Shown piece after piece: positions 1-12,599 of a stretch of DNA of 64,000 nucleotides; position 1 is the first letter of the stretch, and every line of letters starts with the position of its first letter. Origin of the DNA: Valencia hispanica (lineage: Eukaryota; Chordata; Actinopteri; Cyprinodontiformes; Valenciidae); the NCBI GenBank assembly GCA_963556495.2, contig OY747716.1, positions 30,217,318 to 30,281,317 on the forward strand, in the 5' to 3' direction. A program made the position numbers and the translations under genes. The notes under the pieces are model-generated. The model saw only the letters and a list, made by a program, of their open reading frames with translations, did not search any database and was not told where the DNA came from.

Positions 1-540
1 GGTGGATTATTCTTTTCAGCACGGAAAAAACAAAGGTAAGAAAAAATTTATGCTCTTGTTTTTCAAATGCTGTATGTATTTTGGGGTTTATTTTGCTGCT
101 CATTTGCTGAAATTTGCACGTAGCGTGATGAGACTTGCAGCTTTAGAATCTGTGAGATGCTAGCTTTCAGGAAAGGCAAAGTTTGCTCGGTTCTGTTCGG
201 CAGGGTGACCGACAGGTTCGATGGAATGTGTTCATGTAAAAATCGCAAAAAAGCACAACTGTTCCTTTTTAATTGCTTGTTATTTTTGGGGGGTTTGGAG
301 GTCACAGAAAATATGTATATGAGTATTTAGCTGAGATTCTGAGGTTTATAATGATAGGACATGCTCAGCAATCAGTGACCACAGGTCAACTAAATTCGGA
401 CATTTCCCCGCCCTTCCCCCACAGTGACCCAGCGCTGGGTCTGTGGGGCGTAAGAGGTTTTAACTGACTGGATTCATCAGGATTTATGGATAAATATAGT
501 TGTGTATCATCAACATAACTGGAGATTTATCCCATGCTGT
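1..540. other. Upstream non-coding sequence, nothing recognised
   Basis: No coding region, RNA gene or repeat is recognised before the L2 relic that begins near 545. Open frames here are short and show no family motif. The sequence lies upstream of the GPCR gene's first exon and ends at a short (TA)n run at about 575-599. Confidence 0.5.
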
Positions 541-544
541 CTAA

Positions 545-1990
545 TCATTTTACCAATTGGAAGCATGTATACACACATATATATATATATATATATATAG
601 CAAAAAGAATTGGTCCAAGCACAGAACCCTGTGGCACTACACAAGTAACCATTGAGTATAAAGAAGATTTATCGTTTTCATGAACAAACTGGAATCTGTC
701 AGACAAATATGATTGAAACCAGCCTAGTGCTGTTGCTTTGATCCCTGCAACATGTTCAAGCCTTTTTAAGAGAATATTATGATCGACTGTGTCAAAAGCA
801 GCACTGAGATCTAACAAAACCAGAACAGACACAAGTCCATTATCTGAGGCCATGAGAATATCATTAGTAACCTTCATCAGTGCTGTTTTATTGCTATGAT
901 GAGCTCTAAAACCTGACTGAAATTCTTCAAACTGGGTCGTCACTAATTAGATGCTCACATACTTGATTAGTGTTAGAGGTTTGGTGTGTTTGTCTGTTTT
1001 CTATGTTTGTTTGTTTCCTGCTGCTTCTGGATGCTTCCACCAAAGGTCCTGGCTGAGCAGAGGACCTGTCAATCAAGCTGAGGGCAGAGCCTGCCTGCTG
1101 CACCTTTACAGGTGCAGCTCATTGAGCTCATCTCCATTGGAGGATATAAGGAGCTGGCAGACCTTCAGTGCCTGAGTATTATCAATCTTCTGGTATACCT
1201 CAAGTCCTCCGAGTTGCCCCATTGTGCCTTCAGTTTGGCTCCTGACTGATCTATCCGTGTTTCCTCCAGGTATTCCTCGTAGCTTTTTTCCTCGGGCTCA
1301 GTTCATCTACTTCACAAGAAGCCCTGGCTCTCTACCTTCGTCTGGCAGTCTTCAAGTTTCTGATTCCCCCGTGGTCCTCGCTACTTCCTCGTGCCCTGCC
1401 TGCCCGCCCTCTGAGTACCTCTTCCACTACTGGACCTTACCAACCCATCATCCCCGAATTCACCGCAGGAAGTTCTCGCAGTCATCCCAGACTCATAGCT
1501 TCTCCTCCCTGGCGGCCCGACTTCCATCTTCCAAGTAAGCCTCACCTGAGTTCATCAAACCATTACTCTCCTCAAGAAAATTTAATCTCACCTGTGGATT
1601 ATCTCCTTCTGCAGTGCTCCCGCGTCCTTCCGCTATCATCATTATTTATTAAACATCTTAAACTGTTACTGGTTTCTCTGTGGTGTTCTGCATGTGGGTC
1701 AACCAACTTACTAGCAACGTAAAAATTAGCATCCATTTTATCAAAGACTTCAGATAAGAAAGGAAGGTTAGATATAGGTCTGTAATTAACCAAGTCATCT
1801 TGATTGAGGAAAGGTTTGGTTTAAATACAGCAACCTTAAATTCCTGTGGTACGTATCAATTTACTAAGGATAAATTCATCATATCTAAAATAGTGCCAGC
1901 AACCAAAGGGAACACTTAATTCTTAATTTGGTTGGGATTAGGCCCAACATACGTGGATGGTTACTAGAACATGTAATATCCATTTATAAT
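545..1990 (-). mobile_element. L2-clade LINE reverse transcriptase relic, split by a solo LTR
   Basis: On the minus strand, 1990-1730 translates in broken frames to the segment before the RT core (NYRPISNLPFLSEVFDKM). The domain resumes at 943 with EEFQSGFRAHH, LLDLSAAFDTVDHNILL and VPQGSVLGPILF. This order is typical of fish L2/Maui LINE RTs. A 754-bp solo LTR (971-1724) separates the two parts, and removing it and one copy of its 5-bp duplication brings them together. The relic stops at a (TA)n run before the YADD catalytic box, so it lacks the 3' half of ORF2. Stops and frame changes show it is dead. The match is by recognisable RT motifs; the exact family is inferred. Confidence 0.8.
971..1724 (+). 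mobile_element. Solo LTR of an LTR retroelement (copy 1)
   Basis: A non-coding insertion begins TGTTAG, carries a TATA-like ATATAAGGAG near 1144 and the late motif TCTGCATGTGGG near 1688. It is flanked by the perfect 5-bp direct repeat ATTAG at 966-970 and 1725-1729. The terminal CA expected of an LTR reads AA, probably a point change. A second copy at 14436-15126 shares the TGTTAG start, AAGGAGCTGGCAGAC and TCTGCATGTGGG. No gag or pol is present, which fits recombination between two LTRs. Gypsy-type origin is an inference. Confidence 0.65.
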
Positions 1991-2480
1991 CAAAGTAATT
2001 TTGATCAAACTGAACTGAACCCAGATGTTTTTTGGAGATTAACTTTACGGTCAGACAAGACAAACATAAGGCTTTTTTTATATTCAAATGGCCGTGTTTG
2101 AAATCTGAGTTTCTTCTGCAACCAAATAAACTAGGTCACTTTTTAAACCTAATGTCTGGTTAAAACTAACCAACATTTGTCCCAACAGCAAGAACCAACC
2201 AAATGATCAGGCCATTTTTAGGGTGTGCACATAAACAAATTTAGAAAGGATTACGTGTGTGTGTGTGTGCACCAAGTTCATTTTTAATTATCCACCTGAT
2301 AAAATCACCCGTCACCATGCCCGTAAGACTGCTTTCAGCCTCTGTTTATTTGGAGAAGAGTTAAAGGAATATAAGGGATTACACAGGAATTAATTACCAG
2401 GCTCTCTTACCGCCACAGTTCGCCAACAACACAAAGCGAGATGACAGCCTTGTTAACGGCCCCCAGGGACCATGTAGAGT

Positions 2481-2728
2481 TGTGAATGGGTGAGGGGAGG
2501 GAAGTGGGAAGGGGAGGGTGCACTGGAGTGGAGTAGATGCATCTCTCCTGCTTCTGGAGAAGCGCACAGACAGGAGCGCGGTCTGATCTAGCGGCAGCAG
2601 CCTTTAACCACACACAGCTTTCCTCATGTCTAAGTAGTTTTTACAGAGAATTTACCTGAACCAAACAGGATTGAGAACTTCCCACCAGCTGTCCTTTGCT
2701 GAAACTGGGGACAGCAACAGAGGACAGG
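2481..2728 (+). promoter_or_regulatory. Probable promoter-proximal region and 5' UTR of the GPCR gene
   Basis: This is the sequence immediately upstream of the first coding exon. A purine-rich GGGGAGGGAAGTGGGAAGG-type block lies at about 2492-2518, suggestive of GC/GA-box binding. No TATA box or transcription start can be fixed. The role is inferred only from position and composition. Confidence 0.3.
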
Positions 2729-2782
2729 ATGGATTCTTTCCAGCTGCTTTTTCTGGTGCTGTTGTATGGATGTCTTCCAAAA
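2729..2782 (+). CDS. vipr1: Class B1 GPCR (VPAC1-like), exon 1: signal peptide
   Basis: First coding exon of a secretin-family receptor gene that continues at 19000, 29826 and 59730. ATG at 2729 opens an 18-codon exon encoding MDSFQLLFLVLLYGCLPK, a polar start followed by a hydrophobic core typical of a cleavable signal peptide. It ends in phase 0 at a strong donor (AAA|GTAAGT, 2783). The receptor would enter the ER and reach the plasma membrane, where family members bind VIP/PACAP-type peptides and signal through Gs. No upstream ATG extends this frame. Family assignment comes from the downstream ectodomain exons, because a signal peptide alone is not diagnostic. Intron 1 is about 16.2 kb. 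Confidence 0.72.
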
Positions 2783-2959
2783 GTAAGTCTTTTTCATTTA
2801 AACCAGAAATATAAATCACATAAGCAGCATGAGAATCATATCAAAGCTTTAACTCTTATTTCTTTGAGAACTTTATGTTTACCCAAAAGTGATTGAATGA
2901 CTTAATAGTCCTACTAAATGAGATGAAAGTCTTCCATCACTTAAATTTGAAAAAAATAA

Positions 2960-2963
<4 letters not shown>

Positions 2964-3031
<68 letters not shown>
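2964..3031. repeat. (TA)n microsatellite
   Basis: An uninterrupted run of TA dinucleotides lies just inside intron 1 of the GPCR gene. It follows an A-rich stretch. Confidence 0.95.
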
Positions 3032-3033
<2 letters not shown>

Positions 3034-6000
3034 CTTGAACTTTTAACATCATAGCTACTTTTTTAGATTTTCCTTATCACTTGTTGACAACCCAAAGATG
3101 TCTGTCTTTAATCCTTTTGTCAGAAGATGAGTCAGAACATTTGAAGTCTCAGTAGTCATCAATAAATCCTCTGTTTAATAAAGAAAGTGTTGATAATTCA
3201 AATAGACTGTCTAAGCCAAGGCCATGCAAGTAAAAAGAAGACATTTATCAACAGACTGGATTGTGAGTCAGAGTATTGAATTTGATCTGAATTAAGCTGC
3301 TTTTACCTTCAGTCATTGGTTTTGGTCTCGACTATTGTGTACCACTTAGTATGCTGAGTATTTTCTCTGAGGAGACGAAGCGTTCCTGTACAGATTTCAG
3401 TCTTTTCCCTGTCTGGATTTGAAAAAGATAACTGATTTATGGAAAAATATTTCTATTTACTAGTCCCATTGTTGTTCCGTCTGTCCATCTGTCCGTCCGT
3501 CTGTCTGTCCATACATCCAACCAGTAATATTTGTTGTACATTCTCACTAAACTCTTGGATTTAGGAATTATAAATTAGCAAAAAGCTGATGGATGTCAGC
3601 ACCCTGAGGAATTTAAAGATCTTGTTGCTTCAATTTGTACTTTCTTCAAGGGTCTCTATTTTTGCCAAAGGAAAAACCATTGAGCCTTGTCAGACTGTAT
3701 AACGTCACCTTTTAGTGGCACTGTGCAGTAGGTAGTTTGACTGTCCCATTTTGTTTTAGATTCATGCTTTAACCAGTACAACCAGTATGTTAGTAAAATG
3801 GGAAATTCAGCTGCTCCGTATAGTTTAGTCTCGTCTATACACACTCGGAGCCTACATGAAATCTGGTGTTTTACCATAAAAAAAAATGTTTATGCAAGTC
3901 AACTTGATGTGCACAGCTCTCACATACACTCTGGCAATTCCAGTGATATAAGAAGTAGATGTTTTTTGTTCCAATTTTAAACACTCGTGAGACAACTCTA
4001 GAAAATGAATAATGGTTGTGAATTAAGTATGACATATTTTACTGCCCACCAAGAAGGCTCCTTTGAGGCTCGCAATAACAAAGAAACTCTCTCCCTCCTT
4101 GCCTTTGACAGCTTCTGGATGTCTGACCCAGCCTGATGCCCTGCTTTAACAAGAATCTTCACTTGATATACCTTAGTGGCTTTTTTTGGGGAGTTTTTCC
4201 CAAAGTCCTCTGTGGTGACTTTAAAGTAACACAGCCTGACATGTTCCATCAATACACACAGCGAGAAAATGTGGTGTTGAAGCCTGTACAGAAAATCCCC
4301 TAAGTGGGTAAAACTGTGCGTTAGTGGCTGACTGCCTCTGTTATTGATTTAACACAAAGCAGATGGGAAGTGGAGGAAGAAAAGGACAGAGTGGGGTGGG
4401 CAATAATAACTTGTCCTTCCCTTTGGTTGTGAAAAACAAAACCACCTGACTGATACCGAAAGGAACTATCTGAATAAATAAAGACCATCTTCATCTAAAC
4501 TGTTTGTGTTCGGGTGCAGCTGGGTGATTTCCTGTTGTGGTTACAGAATGAGAAATTAGATACATTTTGAAGGAAAGCATTTGTTTGACATGCCTCCTAC
4601 AAGCTGAGAGCTGCCGCTTGATAGCAAATAGGATTCCCTCACATCAACCTAAAGAGAGCACTTTAAATAAAATGAAAAACCTTAATTAAAAGAAAGTTCT
4701 ATAGAGGGAACAAAGAGGTAATTGCTTTTTATCAGTTTATTTAATATTTTGTGAAGAAGCATTTTCAAATCAGCAAAGAAAGCAAAAAAAACCCAAACCA
4801 TTATCCATCAGGTCAGAGATAACGTCAAGCTCTTTGAAAACAGTTTGCTGCAAGAGAGGAATGAGACAGCCAGCATGGACATCAATCTCATGTTGAATGA
4901 AACACAGCAACTAATATTAATGAGCATGTCCCTTCATGCTTTAGTAGAAGCAGCGTGTTTCCTGTTGTCTGAGATTTTAAAAGTTCAAGAAGCCAAATGC
5001 CATTTTAGCGTTCTTGTTTTCTTCTAAAGTGTAATCTTTTGCCAAACCCAAGCAGAACATTCATTCTCACTGTTGCACACAGCCTCATTGCAGACTGACA
5101 CCTGCTGCTCTCTTAGTTTTAGCCGATCACATGAATTGGCTCCAGCCACCATCACACAGCCTGAAAAGTATTGTATCTTTCACTTTTAATACAGCTCTAG
5201 GAAATCACCATGTGGTCACATTTTACCAATAGGCAAGAAAGTGTTTCGTCTCCTTTTTCCATTATTATTTTTGAAGGTGGCTCAAGCATACAAGACTCTG
5301 TGTGCTGAATTCATGTCTGGTGGGAGATTCGATGAAGTGTTGTTCAATAAGTGTTGACTTATTACAAAAGAGAAACATTACCTCAGCCCTGTCTTTCATA
5401 TAACACAGCTTAATGTTCAGTTGGCTGAACATCACTACACAGCCTCACCATCTCTCGCTTTTTTGTCTCGCTGCTTGTTTCTTTAAACCCCCACTGGGGC
5501 GAGCAAACAGACCCTGCTATGATGTGCCAGCTGAGTTTCCGCAGAGAAATGACCAAGCAGTCTCACAATCATACTGAGCGCCACTTTTTTATTTTATCAG
5601 GCAAAGATCCTTTTAATTAGACATTAAATAATTTAGGCCTTTTAAAATGTAGCAACTTATGATTAAAAATATATGACCCTGGCTGTCCTGTTGCCAAAAC
5701 ACTAAACCGGGGTGTATTTTACATTTTGTTCCCTGTTGCGTCCAACATGTTTATTTACTTAAACAAATTTGGTATAAAGCAAAAAGAACACTAATTTATG
5801 TATCCATGAGCATCTGCTTTGATTTAATGCATATGTCAATAGCATTGTTGAAGTCGGGATGTTCTGTAGAAATCTAAAAACTTTACTATTTTAAATGCTG
5901 TTTAGTTTAAATCTGCTAGTACTTTTTCATCATGTAATCAAATTTGTCACCATCAACTTTTATTTAAGTTTAGAAGTCTTTAATAATTAAAAAAAGCCAA

Positions 6001-9000
6001 TAGATGATCTGATGATCTCTTAGATTTTTATGATAAATTAGGTCAGAGAAGTTAACAAGAACGTACATGGTCTTGACAGGGTTTTGGAAAGGGTGCTCCG
6101 AGAAGGCAGTTCACTCTCCATGACAAACTTTGAGTTTGTCGTCAGTTTCGTTGCCTGTACCTCTGCGGTGAGGCAGCTCTGGTTCACAATCATGGTGACT
6201 GCATATCTGTGTCCATGGGTGAAGGAGTTTGGTAGCAGCAGAGACAGCCCACATCTCAGAGATTTCAGGGATTTTTTCAGGGGATCTGGCGTCGCCGGCT
6301 TCCTAGACTGAAGCATCGACCCGACCTTAGCCAAGTACCAACACTTCAACTGATTCAATGCGTCTTTCAATTCAATTTCTTAAAAGGGCAAATGCCATGC
6401 GCATTGCATCTTACCAGTGATATATCTGTAGCTAAAATAATCTCACTAACCAGATGAAGCAGTTAAGGCAATATCTCAAAGCCTTTAAATACACATCCAC
6501 TTGCACATGGAGATCGGAATGCACTGGCCTTGCCATCGAATAAGACTCCCAGCTGAAAAGGAATACACACACCTCCAGATTGTGCAAATCGGCTGCTTCC
6601 TGGGAGAAAAAGTACTTACCCCAAAAAGCAGGCCCAGTCCCAGTGTTTTATTATTTAATTGGGGGGGGGGCAGAGTGTAAAAAAGATAAGAGGTTTGATC
6701 TGTTTTGGATTTTGTGTTTGTTGATGACAGCACTATATGTGGTATATGCACACAGAATGCTGCAGCAGATGGTGCTGTGCAGCTCCCTCATAATCCAAAT
6801 GAGCTGATGAAAATACTGATGTTTCTTTCCTCCTTCACAGCAAGTCTGAAACTAAGACTAATATATATGTATGGAGCATAGAAACTGAAAGCTGCTTCTC
6901 CATGTTTGGTTCTGATTCTAGGGATGCTGAGTAGACTGAATTAGAGGACCTGAGTGTTCTGGTGGGTTGGTATAGGGACGGCAGATCTTTCAACATACTT
7001 TGGTACTAAGCCGTTCAATGATTTATAAACTAGTAAGTCTATTCTCTGAGCTACAGGGAGCCAGTGTAAGGACTTTAGAACTGGCGTGATGTGCTTTGAA
7101 ATAGTGAAAGTCTATGGATGTCTGCGTTACACTGACTGTCCAGAAAAAAATACCATCTGGTGAAATCTGGTGGTCATTTTTGTCCAAGAGAAGAAAAAGA
7201 TAAAAAGGCAACCTACCCTGCTGCATGCTTTACAGAAAACAAGGCAGGGATGTAAAAGAATGTGCATGTAAGCCCCCACATGAGCAATTTGTACAGTGGA
7301 GACAAAAGGGGGAAGATATATTTTTCTACTTAATTGAATGTATTTTATTTGTTTTTGAATTACAGTAGTGTTCAGTATTTCTTTGTAGAATCCATGTAAA
7401 GTTTTTCAAATTTGATATATATGTTTTTAATTTCAATCTGTTTGTTGTTTTTTCAACTCTGAAAGGGGTAGTCGAAGGGATGCATCCCCGAATTACTTGC
7501 TGATTTAGTAAGTCACGCACGATTCTTCCAGGTAGCTGTTCTTCTTAAACTTTTGAGGATTGACTCTTCAGGTCAGGATCTGGACTTACTTTAAAAATAT
7601 CAAAAATTTGAATGTTTTTCTTTGTGTTTTTGGTCATTTCAGAATTTACTGTGTTTGAGGTTTAAACCTGATGCAAAAATAGATACAAATTGCTTCCTGA
7701 TTACATCTATTTTGTACAATTTTCCGCATGAATCCAGCGAGGAGATTGCATCTGGTAAAATCCCTCCTCAGACTTTAAATTTGACAGTGGAGTGTAAAGT
7801 GTTGCAGCATTGGAGATGCTGGGCATGTACTTTTACTTTTCCAGCACAAATAGTAGTCGTTAATGCCGCTTTCACAACTACATCTGACTTGGGCTGATAT
7901 GTTGTTTAAATGACTGTCGGACTTCACTCCTGCTGTGTTTTTGAGGAGTGAAAAGGAATATTACTGGTGCAGACTGACTGGGTTTTACTCTTACATTGAA
8001 AATCTTCCTTTGACTTTCTGTTACTTTCATTGAAACCTTAATCAATTGAGTTTAGAAAAATTTGTTTCCCCCCCATCCTTTCAACTAATGCGGAAAATGA
8101 ATGCTCTGCACTGGATGCATTTAGGTGAGGATTGTAGGCCTTTTCTGATTATTTTTCCTCCAGTAATTTGGGATGCTATTCAGTGGTTCACATTTGTTTT
8201 CAAAGTGATGCATTTCTTTGTGTTTATGTTTGGTTGGAAAAGTCTTTTTAATGTCTAACTATTTTTTTTGGCTAACTTGCTAATAAATCCTAAAATTAAT
8301 GACTGAGGATTTCACATGGTGTAGATGTTGCTCCACATAGAGATAGAAGCTGGATATAAAGACATTACATTGGATTGATGTGCAGCACACTGACGCAAGC
8401 CTCTTTCATTTACCCCTCAACTCTTCCCATTTTTTATTTGATCATTATCTCCCCCTGATAAAGCATTACATGGCTACCATTTTATTTGACAGTCCCCAAA
8501 AAATGGGAAACAGCAGCCTGGCAGCCCCTCGTGATGAGCTCTGCTCAAACCATCACAGCTGACAGGTATTTATGAGTTGTTTTCTTTTCTCAGACGCAGT
8601 GTGTATGTGTGTTCCCTAAGGCTTTGCAGAGGTCTACTTATCATTTGCAGCAATGTTTGGGACATGGGGATTGATTTATTGTTCAATTCTGCTGTCTGTA
8701 TGGAAGAGGTGCTAAACTGGGAATCTCAGAAGTATATTTATAACATCAGGTGGCAAGCACTTCATTTTGCTTTCTGTGTTTCAAGCCAAGATCTCAATGA
8801 ATCACTGTCCTTCCTGTTTTCATGTTTCTTTGAGAATCAGGACGAATCCCATGTCATGAACTTGGATAATTGTTTCAGCACTGGTCACCCTCTTTGTGAT
8901 TCTGGCTCCAGAAAAATAAACCAACTATGAGCAATAAAAAACGCTTGATCCCAGCAGCCTACAGGCTAAGGCTGTGCAGACGTCACTCTATTATGTCTGT

Positions 9001-12000
9001 TTGCTTGTCTGATGAGGGACTTTGTCTCCGAGCTTATTCTGTTGATGTAGAATTAATGATTTTTGGGAATCTTGAGCTTGAAACTTGAGCTTTTTATTTT
9101 TAAAAACATTAAATGTATTAAGCAATGTTTTATTATTTCTGATGAAACTGAAAATTTGGTGGACAGTTTTTATTTTGAACTTTGCTTGCTGTCAGGCACT
9201 TTTGTCATGAGTTGTGCCTGTGGATCTATTTACCCTTGAGTGCCTGTTGTTTAATAAGTAGTAAACTTCTTGAATCCTGGACATCTTCCTTTTCCATGTC
9301 TTACCATTGTATAATTAATTGTTTCATACGCAGATATTTTAGATGGCAAGGAGCAACAGGCACCAGATTATTTTTGAAGAAAGTCTTGCTGTAAACTCCT
9401 TAAACGGCTCATTATTCTGAGCATAACTGACAAAGCAAAAAATAAAGGTTAGCTTTTCACCAAGGTTTTAATTTATCAAGCAGAATGTAGAAGACATGTA
9501 AACCACCAAGACACCATGTGAAGAAACATGCAAGGCAGATCTACAAATACTTAACCGACCAAAGTTGTTTCATGAGTTATAAGATTAGTGGGTTATGTCC
9601 AAGGTGCTTGCATACATCAAACAGTAGATTGCGTTACTTTTGTTTAGTGGGATACATTTTCAGGTGATTTTTTACTAAATGACCCTTAAGCAAGGTGAGT
9701 CTCTATATTTTGGTAAATTTGCTTCCAAATTTTACAACATATTAAGATGCCAATGATCCTGTCAACCTCTTGCTTGTGTTTGGGTCCTCTATCACCATAA
9801 CAGATGAGAGCATGTTACTGAATGGTAAAGCTAAATTTACATCAATGAGTTTGAATTTTAAAGAAAATCAGAAAAGAATCAAAAAAGAAGTTGAGGAGTG
9901 ATCTTAACTGGCAACAATCTTGCTTTTGACAGTAATCCTTTTTGCATTTTTAAATTCTCAGTTTTACTTTTTAGTCCACAATGTCTGTTTTTCATACATG
10001 AGATTTGTTTAAAAAATATCTGCGGTTTTTTACTCTATATAACTAAAGAAGCCATTACATGAGCGATAAAATTTGTCCAAGAAAAAAAATGTCCAGTTGT
10101 TTAAATTTAAATAATTACTTAAAATAAAATCTACATTGATAAAAATTAGTTAAATGCTGTTAACCATATCCCTGTCTTAACTCAAAGCTTGAATATGAAA
10201 GGGGAAACCAACAAAAACCGAATATTCTCCACTGTTGTACCCATTATCTTTGAATGGAGGTTGTGTCGGGCCATCTCCAAGAAAGCTTGCATCATAGAAA
10301 TGGGAACAAAAATTTCACTTGCTGAAAAATTACTTGCATAAAAGATGATAAGGGCAGGTCTTGCCACTTGAAACATTTCCAGAGAGCTATGTTGGATTCT
10401 TTTGAATCCCTACAGAAATTAAATGTGAAATCCATCACTATCTGCTGAAGAACATGGCATCTGCCTCAGCAGTGTCTATTCATCTCACTTTCCATTTCCG
10501 GAGTGCAGATGGGAGGTTGGATCGAAACTCAGTGGATAATACAATGCGGCAAAATTCCCCAAGGTCTTTTTTTTACATATTAGGTGTGAACATGTGGAGT
10601 ACAACCCACTAATAGGGGCACACATTTTTGACAAAAGCATCAAACAGCGGAAAAACAATTGCTAAAGGGAGAATCAGAAGTTGGCAGTGCATATTATTTA
10701 TCAATGAAAAAGATTTTTGTTTTGATATACTTTTGAGAGTAAATCGACATCAGATGGAGCCTACATCTGTATTTGTAGTACCTTGTGAAAGTACTTATTA
10801 AACTTTTCGCTTCGATCTCAAAGAATTGAGACAGGGATGGAGATTCTCCTTCCAGCAGAACAACCATAAACACAGTCAGAGCTATAATGGAATGGTTTAA
10901 ATTAAAGCATGTTCATGTCTTATACTTAAAATTACTTGTGAATATGTAGCTATATTTGAATAGTGATATTTAGAGATGTTAATTATTCAATCTGACTAAA
11001 CTGCAGATAATTGGTTTAGAAAAATAGGCTATGATTTCAGTCTCTAGATGTGTAAAGCTGGTAGCGACATACCCTGAAGCAGCTTCATTTGAAATTCTCA
11101 TCAAAGGTAGCTCTATAATGTTTTGAGTCAGGAGGTATGTACACCACACTTTTCACATCTTTGTGGTTGTAATATAATTAAAGAAATGTTAACCGATTCA
11201 AGAAAGATGAATATGTTTGCAAGACATTATATATGATGAATGACATTATGCATATGTTTTGGGGGAAATCAAGCAATATCTATATATAAAAATGAGAAAT
11301 AGAGCCAGAGCAAAATGCTGCATATTCTACAAGAGGAATGCTATTGTGTCCTTCAAACTGCGTGAAAAAAAAATACAAATAAAAAACCTCTGTTGCACCA
11401 AAGCTGCACCAAAGTATGCACTGACACACAAACGATCCATACAGTACAAATACAAGTTACTGCTACATCAGTGTGGGCAGTCTACTTTGATGCAGGATCA
11501 AGTCTTGATTTAATAAAGTCAATCATGCAATTAGGATTAAGTCTTGAGACATTTCTATAAAGCGAATCTGTCCTGGCACATGCAGGCAACCACCTTCTCT
11601 GAATTGTATGCTTGAAATGCCAAAACAGGTGGTATAAAGAAGAAGAAAAAAGGGGCTATTTTTTATGTAAGAGAACAAAAAGTTTTTAAAAACAACCTGA
11701 TGTGATACTGGCCATACAAAAACAAGGCAAGGATATCTAAGAAGGTAACATTTAATGCTCTCAAGGTGTTTTTGTGATTTTTTTTAAAATAAGAAAGAGC
11801 TAAAATGTTTTTATTTTATGATATTGTCGCTTCTTTCCCATGAATGATACAACACTTACAATTCTGAAGCATTCCAACAGATGCCTCACATGCAGACAGC
11901 AATAAATACAGCTCAACTAAATTAACTTTTTCAAGGATAACTATTGTCATGTCTAACATTGATGCGGCAAACTGAGAAATCACAGCCTTGTTTATCTCTG

Positions 12001-12240
12001 GTACTGATTGTTGGAGGGGCAAGTATACTCTCGATAGGAATTAATAGAAAAGTCTTTCATTGCTTCACTGGAAACGGGGTATAATTTCTGTAAAGAACAC
12101 AGAAGTCCTTCTTTTTTAAATTCAGGAAGCAAAATACAAATGACTGATTTTCTGCAGCAGCATAAGAACATTCAGATCAGGTGTTGATTTCAAAATGTCA
12201 TTATAAACATAATTGCTATGTGATAAAGAATGGGTCAATT
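3032..12240. other. Intron 1, left part: no gene recognised
   Basis: About 9 kb of AT-rich intronic DNA. A short CTGT/CCGT tetranucleotide patch lies at about 3476-3520 and a G-run at 6661-6670. Many short open frames occur on both strands, but none carries a recognisable domain, a consistent intron structure or family motif. Ancient repeats too decayed to see by eye are likely. Confidence 0.6.
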
Positions 12241-12293
12241 GAACGCCTCAACTTTGTCCGGACCTGAGGCTCTGTTTAAAAAAAAAAAAAAAA

Positions 12294-12588
12294 AGGGTAA
12301 ATGGCCTGTACTTGTGTAGTGCTTTATTTAGTCCTTAACGACCCCAAAGCACTTTACACTACATTCAGTCATTCACGAACACATTCACACAGTGTTGATG
12401 GCAAGCTACATTGTTGCCACAGCTGCCCTGGGGCACACTGACAGAAGCAATGCTGCTGAACACTGGGCTCTCTGACCACCACCTGTAGGGAGAAGGGTGA
12501 AGTAGGGACACAACGACAGAGGGGGCTCGAACCGGCAACCCACCGATTACAAGACAAACTCCTCACACCTGAGCCACAGTCAACCCTA
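12294..12588 (-). mobile_element. tRNA-derived SINE (copy 1)
   Basis: Read on the minus strand from about 12588, the head resembles a tRNA gene with RNA polymerase III boxes: TGGCTCAGG (A box) and GGTTCGAGCCC (B box). It is followed by a body and a tail ending in a sequence reading GTGCTTTGGGG...TACAGGCCATTTACC. An A-run on the + strand abuts the far end. A second copy in opposite orientation is at 20392-20620. The tail resembles the 3' end of L2 LINEs, which probably supply the reverse transcriptase (family knowledge, not shown here). Confidence 0.7.
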
Positions 12589-12599
12589 TTTAAGGAAAA

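Noticed and set aside
2407..2613. 68-codon minus-strand frame near exon 1
   Set aside because: Complement of the G/A-rich promoter-proximal region; no motif.
6038..6370. 110-codon minus-strand frame
   Set aside because: No domain motif, no exon borders with a coherent phase, and an overlapping open frame on the other strand.
12500..12588. tRNA gene on the minus strand
   Set aside because: A and B boxes are present, but the sequence continues into a SINE body and tail and does not form a full tRNA cloverleaf.
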